DNA from: Apium graveolens
Taxonomy: Eukaryota; Streptophyta; Magnoliopsida; Apiales; Apiaceae
Assembly (NCBI RefSeq): GCF_009905375.1
Contig: NC_133652.1
Span: 17,906,850 to 17,970,849, forward strand
Direction of reading: 5' to 3'
DNA: 64,000 nt
Position numbers and translations under genes: made by a program. The notes below the pieces were generated by a model that ran no database searches, was not told the DNA's origin, and was given only the letters and a program-made list of their open reading frames with translations. Below are positions 47,278-60,846 of this stretch, in pieces. The first letter of the stretch is position 1. Each line of letters begins with the position of its first letter.

Positions 47278-50200
47278 TTACATAAAATCCTCATAGCCTG
47301 GCTCCTTTCTAATGAGATCCTTAAGAGTTACTAACACTTCCATTTCTTCAAAAATTTCAGTTCCTCTTAAAACTTCCAGAAGCTTGAGCCACTCATCTAA
47401 TGAGTAACCATTTAAGTAACCAGCTCTAAATCTGGAGTATCTGCCAACCTTTATGTTCAGAAAATGTCCATCTTTGGAAAATCTGCTCATTCCTTTTGCT
47501 TTAAGCTCATTTGATTATTTCTCAATTCTTGCAAGTTCTTCTGCATACTTCGTATCCCTTTCTTCCTTTTCAGCCTTTGCCCTTGCATTTTTCTCATCCC
47601 TTTCTTTCACCCATACACAACATACAGCTTTCCAGAACCTTGTGATTGTATCCTTATCCTTCATTAAACTGATTACTCTTTTGAATTCTGTGGTTGAAAG
47701 TGTGTCCCTTAGGTTACTACCAAGTAAAGTGAAAGAACCGTCATCATAATATATTCTAATTTATGTATATGATACAACCCAGACTTTGACTATTTCTTCA
47801 GCTAGCTGTTGAAAATATTCTTCATCTGTGAGGCGCCAATTTAGTGGCAGAAAGTCAGATTGATCATAGCAATTCCAGAGAGATCTTTCAGTAACTTGCA
47901 GTTGCTTTATTTTTCTCCCAACATATTTAAAGTGAATCTTGGTTGGTGGTTTAAATGAAGGTGGGTTTGAGATTTTATTTAGGATAGTTTGGGCGGTTGT
48001 GATTGGGATTTTGAAAAGAGAGTTTGCAGTTGGTTTATATAAGAATTTTGGCTTTGAGGTGAAGGAAGGTTGAGTGTTTGAGCTAAAAGATTTAGTGGGT
48101 TGAGCTTGGTTGATTTGTATTGGTAGGGATTGTTTTTGTGTTCCTGAACCATCTTCCTTCTTCTTCTTTCTCCTTTCATCTTCCTTTCTCTTCTCATCTC
48201 TTTCTCTCTCATCCTTCTTCTTGTCTTTGCTACCAGTTGCTCTTGAAGATTGACTTGGATTTGAGCCAGAAGGTTTTTGCTCATCATGCTTATGCTCATC
48301 ATCATCCTGGTCATCTTTTCTCTTGAATTGTGAGGTTGGCAATATGGTATCAGCATTCACAAGGTACCTTTGAAGGATTCTGATCATTTCTTCATCTTCA
48401 ATTTTCTTGTTCTTTTTGCGTTTCGGATCAGATTGAAGTGTCATAATCAGCCTCATGTTTCCTCTAACACAGTTCTTGGGAACATTGAAGCTCTTGCATT
48501 TCTTGGTCCGAGAACAGATGTAGGCCACCCCTTGCTTGAATATAGATAAGCTTCAGGGAAAGCATCTATTTTGAGCCTTTTTGAGTTCATGAAGCAATTG
48601 GGTGTCCTCTGTGATGACTACATGTACCTTCTCAATTACTACATCCAGCTTAGATGCTCTTAATGTTCTGAGATTTGGAAGAGACACCTGGAGACATCTG
48701 TCCACACCAGCATCATTGATATTCACAAAAATCATTTTCTCCAAATAGTTATCAATTTTCACAACCACTGCCCTAATGGAGTTGATGTTCTTGGCCAATG
48801 CTCTTTTGTAGGTGATGTAGTTGTTTTGAAGAGACATCCCCAGGACTGCAAGAAGTTCACTAGAATTCCTGATCTTGAATTGTTCCTTCTGCAGCCTTGT
48901 TGAGTCTGTCTTTTTCCACATCTTGGAATTGTTGAGCTTGTGGAGAGTTTTGGCCATGCTGAGTTGATGTAATAGGCTCCTTAAATTTACTAGCTTTTTT
49001 GAAATGTTGAATCCTAACTGATATCTCCCCCTTAGTATTGGGAACATGCATGAGTAGGGGAGTTGATATTTCTGGCCTTACAGCTTCAGACAATGAAGGC
49101 AATGGTGTGTTGAGCTTCCCCGAGATGGCTCCCAAAGCCACAAGATTCTGCATTTGGAGATGCTTGTGAGAGTCCACCAAGGTTTTGATGTATGTTTGTT
49201 GACTCTGCACCAAGGAAGTGAGAGCATGTACTTCTGCACTTAGTGAGTCATTTGAGGTTTGGAGAGAAGACACATGTTGTTGAAGTTCTTGAATTTGCAT
49301 GGTTGATGAGGATTAAGATGTGGAGGAAGTAGAGACCCCAAAAGTATCATTCACAACCTTTTTAATTTATTCCATGAGCAAGGATGAAGGAGTAAATCTG
49401 CTAGAGTGTATCTGATTCTGCTTCAGTCTTGAATCATTGGGGTGAGTGAAATATTTTTGAACTTGGTCATGCAGGGCTACAAATGAGGTTCTTAGATTCT
49501 TGACACTAGATTCCACTCCACTCAGATCATACCTAGCCATTTGATCAACAAAGGTTGTGAAATAATTCTTGATCTCTGTATGTGAGGGAATGATTTGGTC
49601 CACCTTTTCTCTAACCATCTCCATAATCTTATCCTGATGCCCAATTAAAGTAATTTGAAGTGCTTTTCTAAAGTTATGGAAAGCTTTGATTTGAGCCTTG
49701 TATACTTCATTTACTGCATCATATACTTCATGTGGAGATAAGGATCTAGCATTGCTCCTCAGGATGGTTAGATACTCCACCCTGAATTTGGCTAATACAA
49801 CATCCATATCAATTATAAATTCCTTGTCCAGCCATGCATCACAGTTTGCATTATGACCAGCTTCATCAACAATTTTAGCCTGTTGTTCTTCAACATCTGT
49901 CTGGTAAGATATCATGATGGCCTGGTATTCTTGATTTGACATGTTGGATGTGAGAAGTTGCCGTGACATTTGAGCAAGCCCACCAAGTTGGTCAACCATG
50001 AGATCATCAACTGTGGAAGGTTGAGATGAAGCTTCTTGTAGCCATTGGGATATGAGGTGAGGTTCTTGTGGTTAAGAGGTGGATGGTTGATTGGTTGGGT
50101 GTGAAGGAGATATGGTAATAGAATCACTTGTGACAGGAGTCACAGTTTGACTCACAATTTCCACTGTGGTTATGACAGGGTGTTATTCTTCACTTGTGGT

Positions 50201-51264
50201 GGGAACCCCCAGTTGAATTATAAGGAATTTTATTGGGTTACTGTCATGTGCACCAACCTCAAACCCTTGTGCTTCTTGCAAAGCACTGTCACATGAATGT
50301 GATGTTTTTGCCTCTCCCATAGCAGGGTCATTGGCAATTGTAATCCTAGCTTCAATTGTTAGTACAATTTCAGCTAGGGTTTTGAGGGAAGTTGTTCCTA
50401 TAGTAGGAACCTCCAGTTGAATTGGAGAGGATTTAGATAGCTCCCCCTCAAGAGTACTACTTTCAAACCTAACAGCATGTGAAGGCTGATTTGCACATGA
50501 AGGTGCATTAGTAACTACCATGGGGTCTTTAGTGAAAACTGATGAATCTCCCATGTTTGTGATGATGTCATCAAGGTCTACCCCAACTAGTAGCCTCTCA
50601 CCATCTAAATTTGGTGTCTGGGTGGTGAGCAAGGTTTCTTGAACCAAGTCACTTGAGTGGGGTTGCACTTGAGAATTAAATTCAAGTGTTGTGTAAGAAG
50701 AAGAAATTTTAGAGATAAGAATTTGTTGATCAAAAGTGAGTGTTGGCAACTCCTCCTGAATAGATGAGGGAGCTTCAAGGGATGTCCTCTTTTTGTGTGT
50801 GTCATCCTTATTTCTCCTTCCATACACTTGAATTTGTTCAAGTGATGGTTGTGCAGACTCGGTACAAGGTGAATTTGGGCTAATGCTCTTTTCAATAGAG
50901 ACACCCTGTCGAGAGGATGCCCCTAGAGTCTGTTTAAGTCCCTGTGTTACAACTACATCCTTTTGGGAAGATACAGAGGTGACTTGAGTGGTCAGCTCTA
51001 AGTTTTTAGCCTTCTTTTGTTTTCTGACCAAGGGTGATTCTGTTGGTGTTTGTTCCTCATTCATGATTGTCAGGTTTGTCTGCTTTCTCTTCTTTTTACT
51101 CACTTCACCCTTTGAGAGGATAAAATGGTTGGTTTCCTAGCTTATAGTGGTATTGAAGAAGTGGTTTCAGCTTGGGAAGGCCCCTGTTGGTTTCCTGTAT
51201 TTGTACTTCCACAGATTCAGGGACCATAGCTGTACTAGATTGTGCATTTGATCTCATGTCAGAC
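47278..51264 (-). pseudogene. Long decayed 3' frame of the SIRE-like element (env-like position)
   Basis: Starting MSDMRSNAQSSTAM at 51264, a single ancestral reading frame of roughly 1,300 codons can be followed on the minus strand, with frameshifts near 51120 and about 48880. In-frame stops are at 50183-50185, 50072-50074, 49367-49369, one near 49315, 47761-47763 and one near 47514. It is rich in Ser, Thr, Lys and Glu, with coiled-coil-like parts (QIQELQQHVSSLQTSNDSL) and a Lys/Glu/Arg run (KKDERERDEKRKEDERRKKK). The last residues read KDLIRKEPGYEDFM. I recognise no enzyme domain. Its place just before the polypurine tract suggests the env-like or accessory frame of SIRE-type elements. Dead. 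Confidence 0.6.
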
Positions 51265-51287
51265 ATGGGGTAATGGTAAGTCTTAAA

Positions 51288-52258
51288 TGTAACGCCTGGG
51301 AAATTACGCTTGTATTATATTGTATTAATGATAAATTATGTGTTTTAATATGTCATTTATATGTAATTAGCTATAAAACCCTAACTACTAACTGCTATGT
51401 GTATTCCGTATTATCCGGATATTTTCAGGGTATTTTTAAGATATTTTATTTTGTATTTACAGTCTTCGTATCAAAAGTTATACGACCCAAATTATGATTT
51501 AATAGATGATATTTTAAATAAAATAATTGGCCTTATTTTTCATATCGCGTTATTCTGAACATTTTGATATTTTATAAATTTTCTCGTTTCGCGAAAAGTG
51601 ACTTTCTCGGGCCCCATTGGGTGTTAAAACCCCCACAAAATCACATTTTTATATTTATAAAATTACAGGACTTTCATTTATACCATTTCTTTTTATTTTT
51701 GAATTATTCATATTTTGGGAATTTTTGGCATATATATTGTATATATAAAATATTTAAAAATTGAAATTTAATACTCAAAAATTATAAAATTAGGGGCCAA
51801 TTAATTTTAATAGATGTATAATTAGGGTCTTAATTTTAATTAGGAGTATTATTTTACCTACTATAAATAGACTAATTTTTATTTAATTATGATTAATTAA
51901 TTACTAAAAATCAGGAAAATACACAAATTCTCTGAAATTCGGGTCGGGTATTCCAGGGCCGGGTCGAACAATCAAGCAGTGATTTTGGACTGATTTCTGC
52001 ATCAAATCGATCGACGTGAGTATCAAAATTGATCCCCTTGATCCGTTCTTTCGATTCCTGGTGTTAATTTCATATTTTAATTGGTTGTTTTTTAATTTTA
52101 ATTTTTAGGGTTTATACCCGATTTGGTACTTTTTGATCCTAGAGTTATTAGGATAATTTGATGATTGATATAACTTCCTATGATGATTTACAGTCGATTC
52201 ATGGTTTTTAATTGAATGAACTATTCCTAGATAGTGATATTTGATTTCAAGGGTTTAT
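51288..52258 (+). mobile_element. Gypsy-type LTR fragment interrupted by the Tekay-like element
   Basis: Starts TGTAACGCCTGGG directly after the truncated Copia frame. It contains a TATA box ACTATAAATAGAC (about 51859-51871), a pyrimidine-rich leader and a GTGAGTATC donor-like site near 52015. It ends where the next element begins at 52259. Neither its second half nor its internal domain is visible, so it may be a solo LTR or a longer element continuing past the window. Confidence 0.5.
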
Positions 52259-55200
52259 TGTGACGCCCTCAATCTCGGGGTTAGGAAATGAGCACTCACA
52301 CACCTCTAATCTAGAATTAAATAAGCATAAACCCCGATTAACTACTAACAGGATCAACAGGATAAAGTATGAGACAAGATTACAACTACCAATCATAAAA
52401 TATAACTTACAAACCCAAAACATTATTAAATAAACAATATCGATTCCGGCTGGGAACCGACAGATAACCCATTGTATCTTTAAACATTCCCTTCTAGGCG
52501 CGAGCTCACTCATAAATACCACTACCTGCTCTGGCAACCGAAAGCCCTCAACACGGTAGGGACCACCAGGTTCGCTCTTACGAGCAGTGCGCCTAAGCCT
52601 GACCATCTTCTTGTTTAACTGCCATGGTTAGATTAAAACAAAACAAATGAGTATAAAACTCAGCAAGTAACTATATAGCAGTTCTACAATATCAATTCAC
52701 AATATGCTTTACCAATCTCAGGGCATTCTACTTTATTTGATCTAGGTGGCAGATTTCCAGCTTTTGGGTTAAGGAAAGGTTTTGAAGGATAATGTGGGGC
52801 TTTCAAGGAACAAGGCTCAATGCGGGACGAAAGCCGACATCCATCACAAATCATTAAAGGATCAGAATAGATCTTTCAAGAGAGGAAAGCAACAATATTT
52901 CAATATATGGAATCAATCATATGATCAACAAATTCAAGAATCAGGGTTCTCGAGCTTTAAGCTTCACATTGACATAATCAACTCTTTTCAAAATAATATA
53001 AACCATTTTCATTTTCAAGAATCAATTTACTGAACAGAAAGTTTCAGTTCCCTTTTAAATAATCATTTAGAACCCTTGATTGGATCAATTTATCTTTCCA
53101 TTTCATTATATACGGGTGATCAGCCCGTACCGACCTCCATTCTGGTCTTTAAGGTACCAATCGACACAATTTCAGCCTTAAGTTGGACTAGCCCCGCTAG
53201 CCTCTTACCATGACTGGACTAGTCCCACTAGTCTCTTATGTCCCAATCCAATCCATCAAGAATTCATTTGGAAAACCTTGATTTGGAAAAACAAATAGGT
53301 TTTCTAAAATTCATTTTATCATTACCAAGAATTTGAAATCATTCGGACTCTTTCAAGTCGAAACTCATTCTTAATTCAGATTTTAAGGAAACAAAGTTCA
53401 GGGAGTGAATCAAAGATACGCAAGGAACAATTTATAAGGATTCTGTATCAGGGATAATAAAGCACTTAAGTTAGAAGGATCAACACTTGTTTAAGAATCA
53501 ATAGGGTGATCAGGAAAACATGGTATCATTAAATAGGGTTAACAAGGATAATCAGAGGGTTCAATATAATCCATGGCTTAATAGATAACTTGAACAGAAA
53601 GGACAGATTATCAAAGGGTTGAATCATTAAGCTTATCAATAACAGTTTATCAAGAACAAAGGCAGGGTATCAATATCAGGGTTTCATAATTAAACAGTTC
53701 AATACTCTACATGGTATGAACAACATTTTCTTTATAACCATTTACACAAGTAATCAGAGTTACTTGCCTGAATTTTCTTTCCTGAAGGTTGAACTACTGC
53801 TACCTAGTATTTCCTTTCCTTTCCTAGCCTGAATGCCCTCACGCTCCGAATCTACAATAAAAACCAAAACCTTAATCAGTTTCTAACTCTCGTTCCCAGA
53901 ACGATCACTCGATACGATAATTCGATTATACTTTTGACTCAAACTATACGAGTATAGCTTGTATACACACAGCACATAGCACATTCTTTACTCATAGCCT
54001 TATATAACTTTACATATACTCGCTAAACCTCGACTATTTTCCCCAAATCAAATATTTATAACTCGTACAAACACACAATGATATGCACGGCTATTACTTA
54101 TAGCTTTTAACCTCTATTAACTCAATTCCCTTTTCTTTTATCCATAATTCGAACCAAAACACAATCCAACAAGCAAAATTCAAAGATTTTCACACATAAA
54201 CATTTAATCATTCTATCGTTTACCAAAAATCAGATTTTTGACTTTGAATTTCTTTGGCCTATTCGGCCTTAACCACAATCACAATCAAATCAAATCATGC
54301 ATTAACAAGTCCTTTTCTAAATCAACATGCAATCTTATTACTTTCTAGTTAAACCTTAATTATACCAAAATTAAGTCACAAAAGTAAATTCTTCTTTTTA
54401 CTAACACAAGGTCGAACCAAGACCTTCACCATGCATTCCCAAATTTGGCATCCAAACAAATGTACAAGTCCAATTATCATAGAATCATACTTAAATCATA
54501 AAAGAACATAGCCCTTTTTGGTACATGCAAACATTAATAAATTTTTATCATCCAATCTTTACTAATTTCCAAGAATGAACATCAACAAGTCATGACCATT
54601 AAAATCATTTTTGATCTTTTAAAACCAAGATTCCATTCGGGTTTTTCAAAAACAACACATGCAAATGATCTTCTTAATCCTTAAATCACACATCAACCCA
54701 TAATCAAACATCAAATCAACAACTCATTCATTTTAACAAAATCAACATGATTTTCAAAAAAAAAAATAGCAAGGGCCATTCGGCCTTTCCTCGAGAAAAC
54801 ACACATGCAACTCAACTTTTAAGCTTTTACATCTTTAATCCTACTAATCTCTTAACATCAAACTAAATTAACATTACAACCAACAAGAATCAATCTATCA
54901 ACTTGTAATCTACAAAACCATTCGGCCTTTTTATCAAAATATCACATGCAAACACAAATATTTGATTTAAAGATTCTAGAGCTCAGTTTTTAACATCATT
55001 GCTCACCACCGGTTCACCGGAGTTCATCACCGGTGGCGGTGGTTTCTCGGTGGTGCCCCATTTCGGGAAGTCGAGAATTATTGAAAATGACAATTTTAAT
55101 ACGTAGGCCTCGAAATTAGCTTTCCAACCATTACTCATAATAAGATTTTGAGCGTACAGTTGATTTTATATGAATTTCGCAATCTTGCCTTCATAATAAC

Positions 55201-55871
55201 ATTTTTCCACATAAAATCAATTTAAAAATGCAAAGACCACCAAATCAATCCACTCATCATTTTTAAAAAGTCTCTAGGATCACTATGAAGATAACAAAAT
55301 AAATCCCATGTTTTTATCTTACTTGGATGATTTTATAAAAATGCGCGAAGGTTAATTAAACCTTTATTTAAATCACACAATCCCTTAAAAATTCATAAAA
55401 ATGTCACAGAACACATATTCATGTATACAGACAACAATCTCACATATATAATCACATAATGACTCAGGTCTGATCATAGAATTTATCCTTCTTTAATCTT
55501 TATCCTTTTCTACGCGTACCGGGTCACGTTCAGCCTCACGGCCCGACGCTCAGCGTTTCGATTACGCTTCTCATTATCTTTATCAATCGACACATCACTT
55601 AGGATGAAATACTTTATTTAAACATTCATTTCATAATTCACATTTTATATTCTTTAACTCCTTATTAGGACGGGTTCCGTTCTACCTGACGACCCGACAC
55701 CACAGCTTAACTTCTAAGCTGACTCTTTAAATTGGAACGTTTTGATTTACGCTCCTATATTCTAATATACAGAAAAGACAATTAATCAGCACTTAGTCAC
55801 ATAATTATAATTACATCATATAACACATACTTTATTGACTTAATTACGTTACAAAATTCTCAGTCGTCGCA
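52259..55871 (-). repeat. 3' LTR of the Tekay-like element (complete)
   Basis: 3613 bp. On the minus strand it begins TGCGACGACTGAGAATTTTG after the polypurine tract and ends GGGCGTCACA. Apart from one small frame also present in the other LTR there is no coding capacity. Two of the plus-strand lines in this LTR (ATCAGCCCGTACCGACC near 53120) recur in the 5' LTR at the same offset. Confidence 0.92.
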
Positions 55872-55888
55872 ATCTACCCTCCTTAAAA
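55872..55888 (-). other. Polypurine tract of the Tekay-like element
   Basis: The minus strand reads TTTTAAGGAGGGTAGAT, touching the LTR start. It fixes the LTR border at 55871. Confidence 0.8.
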
Positions 55889-55911
55889 GGATTCTGTCCC
55901 CAGAATCTAAT

Positions 55912-58490
55912 CTAAGCAAATAGATGGGGATACTTTTCTTTCATTTCGCTTTCTAACTCCCAAGTCGATTCTTCGACTAATGGATTTCTCCATAACACTC
56001 TAACTAGAGGTACAACTTTATTTCTAAGCGTCCTTTCTTTTCGATCCAAAATTCGCACTGGCTGTTCCATATAGGACAAATCTGGTTGGATTTCCACTGG
56101 TTTCAACCGATCACATGGCTCGCATCAGCAGTATACTTCTTTAGAAGAGATACGTGAAATACATTGTGCAGATGTTGTATTTGCGGAGGTAGCGCCAATT
56201 CATATGCCACTTTCCCAACTCGACGCAATACTTCAAATGGTCCTATATACCTAGGACTCAACTTTCCTTTCTTTCCGAATCCAGCTAAACCTTTCCAAGG
56301 AGATATCTTTAACAAGACTTTGTCTCCAGATTCGAGTTGCACATCTTTACGTTCTTGATTTGCGTACTTCGCTTGTCGATCTTGAGCTGCAATTAATCTC
56401 TTTTGAATCATTTCGACCTTTTCCTTCATTTGTTGAACTAGCTCTGGGCCAATTAATTTGCGCTCACCAACTTCGTCCCAATTTCCTTTGAAATCTATTG
56501 CACAGGTTCACAACATAACTTCAATTGTCTGAATTGTCCTTTCACTTTGTCCGTGTGTCTGCGGATGATATGCCGTACTCATTTTCAATTTAGTTCCCAA
56601 ATGATCATGGAATTGTCGCCAAAATCTCGAGTTAAACCTTGGATCTCTATCGGACACGATAGACACAGGAACTCCATGACGCATCACAATCTCATCCAAA
56701 TACAATTTGACCAACTTTTCCAACAAAAACCTTTCATTTATCGACCAGAATTGTGCTGACTTCGTCAACTGCTCGATTACCACCCAAATCGCATCATGAT
56801 TTGACTTGGTTTTAGGTAATCCTACCACGAAATCCATCGCTATATGCTCCCATTTCCATTCGGGTATGTCAAGTGGCTGAAGCAATCCGCTTGGCCTTTG
56901 ATGTTCCGCTTTGACTCTTTGGCACGTGTAACATTTACTTATCCATTCCACAATTTCCTTTTTCATGTTTGGCCACCAATAACTTTCTTTTAAATCCTGG
57001 TACATCTTCGTACTCCCAGGGTGAATTGAAAATCTCGAGTTATGCGCTTCTTGCAAAATCTCGTGCTTTAGTTCCACGACATTAGGTATCCAAATATGTG
57101 AATTAACACGGTATATCCCTTTTCCATCCATTTGAGCTTTAATTTCTTCTCCATTCAACTTATCCTTTTCACGATTCATCACTTGCTCTTGACAACATCG
57201 AATCTTTTCCAAAATCTCGGGTTGAAACAACATTGCATATATAGCTTCACCTCCACATTCTGGAGTCTGCACCTCTATTTCCATCTTTTCAAAATCCTTG
57301 ATTAATTCTTCTGATGACGTTAACATATTCAACCTTTCTTTTCGACTTAAAGCATCAACTACCACATTTACCTTTCCAGGATGATAGTTTATCGCACAAT
57401 CATAATCTTTGATCAATTCCAACCACCTTCTTTGTCGCATATTCAATTCTTTCTGAGTAAAGATATACTTTAAACTTTTATGATCCGTGTAAATCTCGCA
57501 CTTTTCCCCGTACAAATAATGCCTCCAAATCTTAAGGGCAAACACAATTGCTGCCAATTCCAAATCATGCGTTGGATACTTTTGCTCGTGCGGCTTGAGT
57601 TGCCTTGACGCGTATGCTATTACCTTCCCGTGTTTCATTAACACGCATCCAAGTCCTTTATATGAAGCATCACTGAATATCACAAATTCCCCTTTGTCAT
57701 CTGGTAATATCAACATTGGGGCGGTTACCAACCTCTTCTTTAACTCTTGAAAACTTTCCTCGCACTTTTCTGTCCAAACGAACTTCTCGTTCTTCCTTGT
57801 CAACTTTGTAAACGGAACGACAATCTTAGAGAAATCTTGCACAAATCTCCTGTAATATCCGGCTAATCCCAGAAAACTTCTGACTTCCGTAGGAGTCTTG
57901 GGTCTTTCCCAATTCGTTACAGCTTCTATCTTGGCTGTGTCTACTTTAATTCCTTCTTTATTAACTACATGACCAAGAAATTGCACTTCCTTTAGCCAAA
58001 ATTCACACTTTAAAAACTTAGCATACAACTTCTCTTTTTGAAGAATTTCCAAAGAAATCCTTAAATGCTCCTTATGATCTTCTTCCGTCTTGGAGTAAAT
58101 CAGTATATCGTCGATAAACACAATAACGAACTTATCCAAATACTGCTTGAATACTCTGTTCATAAGATCCATAAATGCAGCCAGCGCATTCATCAAGCTA
58201 AATGCCATTACCAAAAACTCATAATGTCCGTATCTCGTTCGGAACGCTGTCTTGGGTATATCTTCCGCTTTGATCTTTAACTGATGATACCCAGATCTTA
58301 AATCAATCTTGGAGAAACACGAAGCTCCTTTTAACTGGTCAAACAAGTCATCGATCCGCGGTAGAGGGTACTTATTTTTTATCGTCAACTTATTCAGTTC
58401 ACGGTAATCTATGCACAATCTCATACTTCCATCCTTTTTCTTTACAAATAACACCGGTGCGCCCCACGGGGATACACTCGGTCGGATCAC
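55912..58490 (-). pseudogene. Pol of the Tekay-like element: RT, RNase H, integrase, chromodomain
   Basis: RT starts [20 protein letters not shown] at about 58487 and shows [13 protein letters not shown] and the active site [10 protein letters not shown]. RNase H has [14 protein letters not shown] and [11 protein letters not shown]. The integrase zinc site is split over [12 protein letters not shown] and [11 protein letters not shown]; catalytic motifs are [16 protein letters not shown] and [13 protein letters not shown] stops the frame at 56508-56510. Just after it, GNWDE is joined straight to VGERK, so the usual stretch of about 40 residues is deleted (about 56470-56478). A frameshift near 56106-56115 precedes the chromodomain (VRILDRKERTLRNK, VLWRNP, EESTWELE), which ends at 55912. 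Confidence 0.92.
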
Positions 58491-60304
58491 TCCTTTTCTA
58501 ACAATTCTTGCAACTGAGCTGCCAATTCCTTCATCTCGACCGGCGCCATGCGATATGGAGCTTTTGACACTGGTTCTGTTCCAGGAGCCAAATCAATCGT
58601 AAACTCGATCTCTCTGTCTGGAGGTAGTCCAGGCAATTCATGAGGAAACACATCCGGAAAATCTCTTACTACCGGAATATCCTCGATCTTCACAGATTCT
58701 TTCTCCACATCCACGAGATGAGCCAAATAAACTTTGCATCCTTGACGTATTAATCTTCTTGCCTCAATAGCCGTTAGAAATTTCTTCTCCTGCCTCTTTC
58801 CTTTAAATATCACCTCTTCACCCTCCTTGGTTCTTAACTTCACCTTTTTACTTTTACATTCTATTTGCACTTCATGGTTTGACAACCAATCCATTCCTAG
58901 TATGACCTCAAATTCTCCTAACTTAAAGGGAATTAAGTCAGCATAAAAGTGCCGACCTTCTATAGTCACATCATATTCAGGACAAATCTTGCTAGCAATA
59001 ACTTTCTCTTGATTGGCTACCTCTATAATCAAATTAGGTTCTAGAGGGTACGCAACACAATTTAACTTATCAAGAATACTTTCAGAGATAAAAGATCTAG
59101 TTGCTCCATAATCCATCAAAACTTTTACTTCTACTGAATTAATAACAAGCATACCTGCTACCACATCCACATCTTGCACCGCATCTTTCATCGTCATGTT
59201 AAAGGTCCTAGCTCTAGGTTGAGCTGATGGTGCTGGGAGAGACGGCGGTCCAGCAATCCTGAGAACATTAGCCTTCTGAACAGGCTCCTTGCAATTCCTG
59301 GCCATATGGCCCACTTTACCACACTTGAAACAAGCCGAATCAGGCTTCCTCGCTCCACTTGGGCATTTTGAAGAGTAATGCCCCTTCTGGTTGCACTTAA
59401 AACACGTTATATCCAGCTTATTACACCTTCCCAGGTGTCTCTTTCCATAATTCCTGCATTCTTGAATCTGGGGTCTGCTATCCTTCCCCGGTTGTCCAGT
59501 TTTCTGGAAGCGGTTCTTTTGAGCTCCGTTGCCGGGTTTAAACATCTGGAACTTTTGGTTCTGACCTCCACCATTCTTTCCAAACCTTCCTCTAAACTTT
59601 GAGCTTCCTTGCTCTTGCTCAGAGCTTTCAAACTTCCTTTTTCTTCCTTCATTTTCTCTTCTTGCAGCTTCTCGCTCACCTTCCACTATCATTGCTTTTT
59701 GAACCAATGCAGCATAATTCTTGATTTCCAACATTGCTATTTGACTCCTAATCCACGGCTTAAGTCCCTGTTGGAACCTCTTAGCCTTCTTCGCCTCTGT
59801 ATTCACGTACTCAGGTACGAATCTAGACAATTCCGAAAACTTCACTTCATATTCCGCTACTGACATTTCCTCATGTCTAAGATCCAGAAATTTCATTTCC
59901 AACTGGTCTTGCATATAGCTTGGCAAATACTTCTCCAGAAACATCTCGGTGAACTTCTACCAAGATAAGTCTTTGCCTTCCAATAACGCCTTTGAAGACT
60001 CCCACCAGAAACTTGCTTCATCTTTCAGGTAATAACTTGCATACCGAGCTTTCTTATCATCTTTAACTTCTGCTAACTCAAAAGCTTTTTCCATTTCTCT
60101 TAACCATGACTGAGCTTTAATCGGGTCTGGCAAACCTAAGAACTCTGGGGGATGAACAGATTGAAAGTGTTTAAAGTTTCTAACTTTAGGGGCCACAGGT
60201 TGTTGCAAAAGCTGAGCAAGTCTGCTCATTATGGTAGTTTCTGGGTTTACTTCTGGGTCTTGGGTGGGAATTTCTTCTTCTTGATGATCTGGTGACTTGG
60301 CCAT
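58487..60304 (-). pseudogene. Gag and protease of the Tekay-like element
   Basis: Gag begins MAKSPDHQEEEIPTQDPE at 60304, with FLGLPDPIKAQSWLREMEK and YYLKDEASFWWES. A TAG at 59957-59959 interrupts it; the same frame continues with KFTEMFLEKYLP. Zinc knuckles CFKCNQKGHYSSKC and CFKCGKVGHMARNC lie at about 59390-59280, with a third degenerate one before them (CRNYGKRHLGRC). The protease site reads VLMDYGATRSF where D-S/T-G-A is expected, so Ser is changed to Tyr. A one-base loss near 58490 separates it from RT. Confidence 0.92.
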
Positions 60305-60846
60305 TTCTTACAAACCTGATTGAACAATTATTTAGCAATACGATGGCATGGCATATATATAACAGCAGTTTCTATGAAATCTCTTTTATGGGTTTTAAGT
60401 TTTACCCAATTTGCACATGCAATCCTATTACTACATAATTCTCATATCAGTGTTGTTTTATCATGGCACATAATAGGGTTTTATGAGCTTTAAACATGGT
60501 TATACGAAAACATGGTTGTATTAAAACATGGTATGGAGAACAGTTTATGAGATATTTATGGTGCATGATAGAAAGCAAGACAATGGATTTATTTAAACAA
60601 AGGGTACATAAAGATAGTTCTGGCTATCACAGGTTCTGAAATAAGGTACAATAATATAGCAGGGTTAAACAGAGGAAAAACTGGAAAATATCCCCCTATC
60701 TACCCCTAACTTCCAACAACTACTACTACGATACAAATCTGAAATATAACAAAATAAATGAAAAGGGATCCCGACATCTGACCAAGTATCCCAAAGCCTA
60801 CCGGTACTGAAAAACAACAATCTACGGGCTCAACCAACAGTCCCGT
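60305..60846 (-). other. Leader region between the small frame and gag
   Basis: About 540 bases of non-coding leader on the minus strand of the Tekay-like element. No structure or frame stands out. Confidence 0.4.

Larger units (their letters stand above)
45891..51287 (-). mobile_element. 3' half of a SIRE-like Copia retrotransposon
   Basis: On the minus strand this part contains a long decayed 3' frame, a polypurine tract and the 3' LTR. The 5' side is cut at 51287 by a Gypsy LTR, so gag-pol is not in view. A long extra frame between pol and the 3' LTR is a feature of SIRE/Maximus Copia elements, hence the tentative label. It is inserted in the kinase fragment; CGCTT (45886-45890) would be its target duplication on this side. 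Confidence 0.6.

Noticed and set aside
52247..52606. Open frame of 119 codons on the minus strand, starting MVRLRRTARKSEPGG
   Set aside because: It lies in the 3' LTR and recurs in the 5' LTR at 61557-61931. Each frame runs off its LTR into a different flank, so it is more likely an LTR by-product than a gene.
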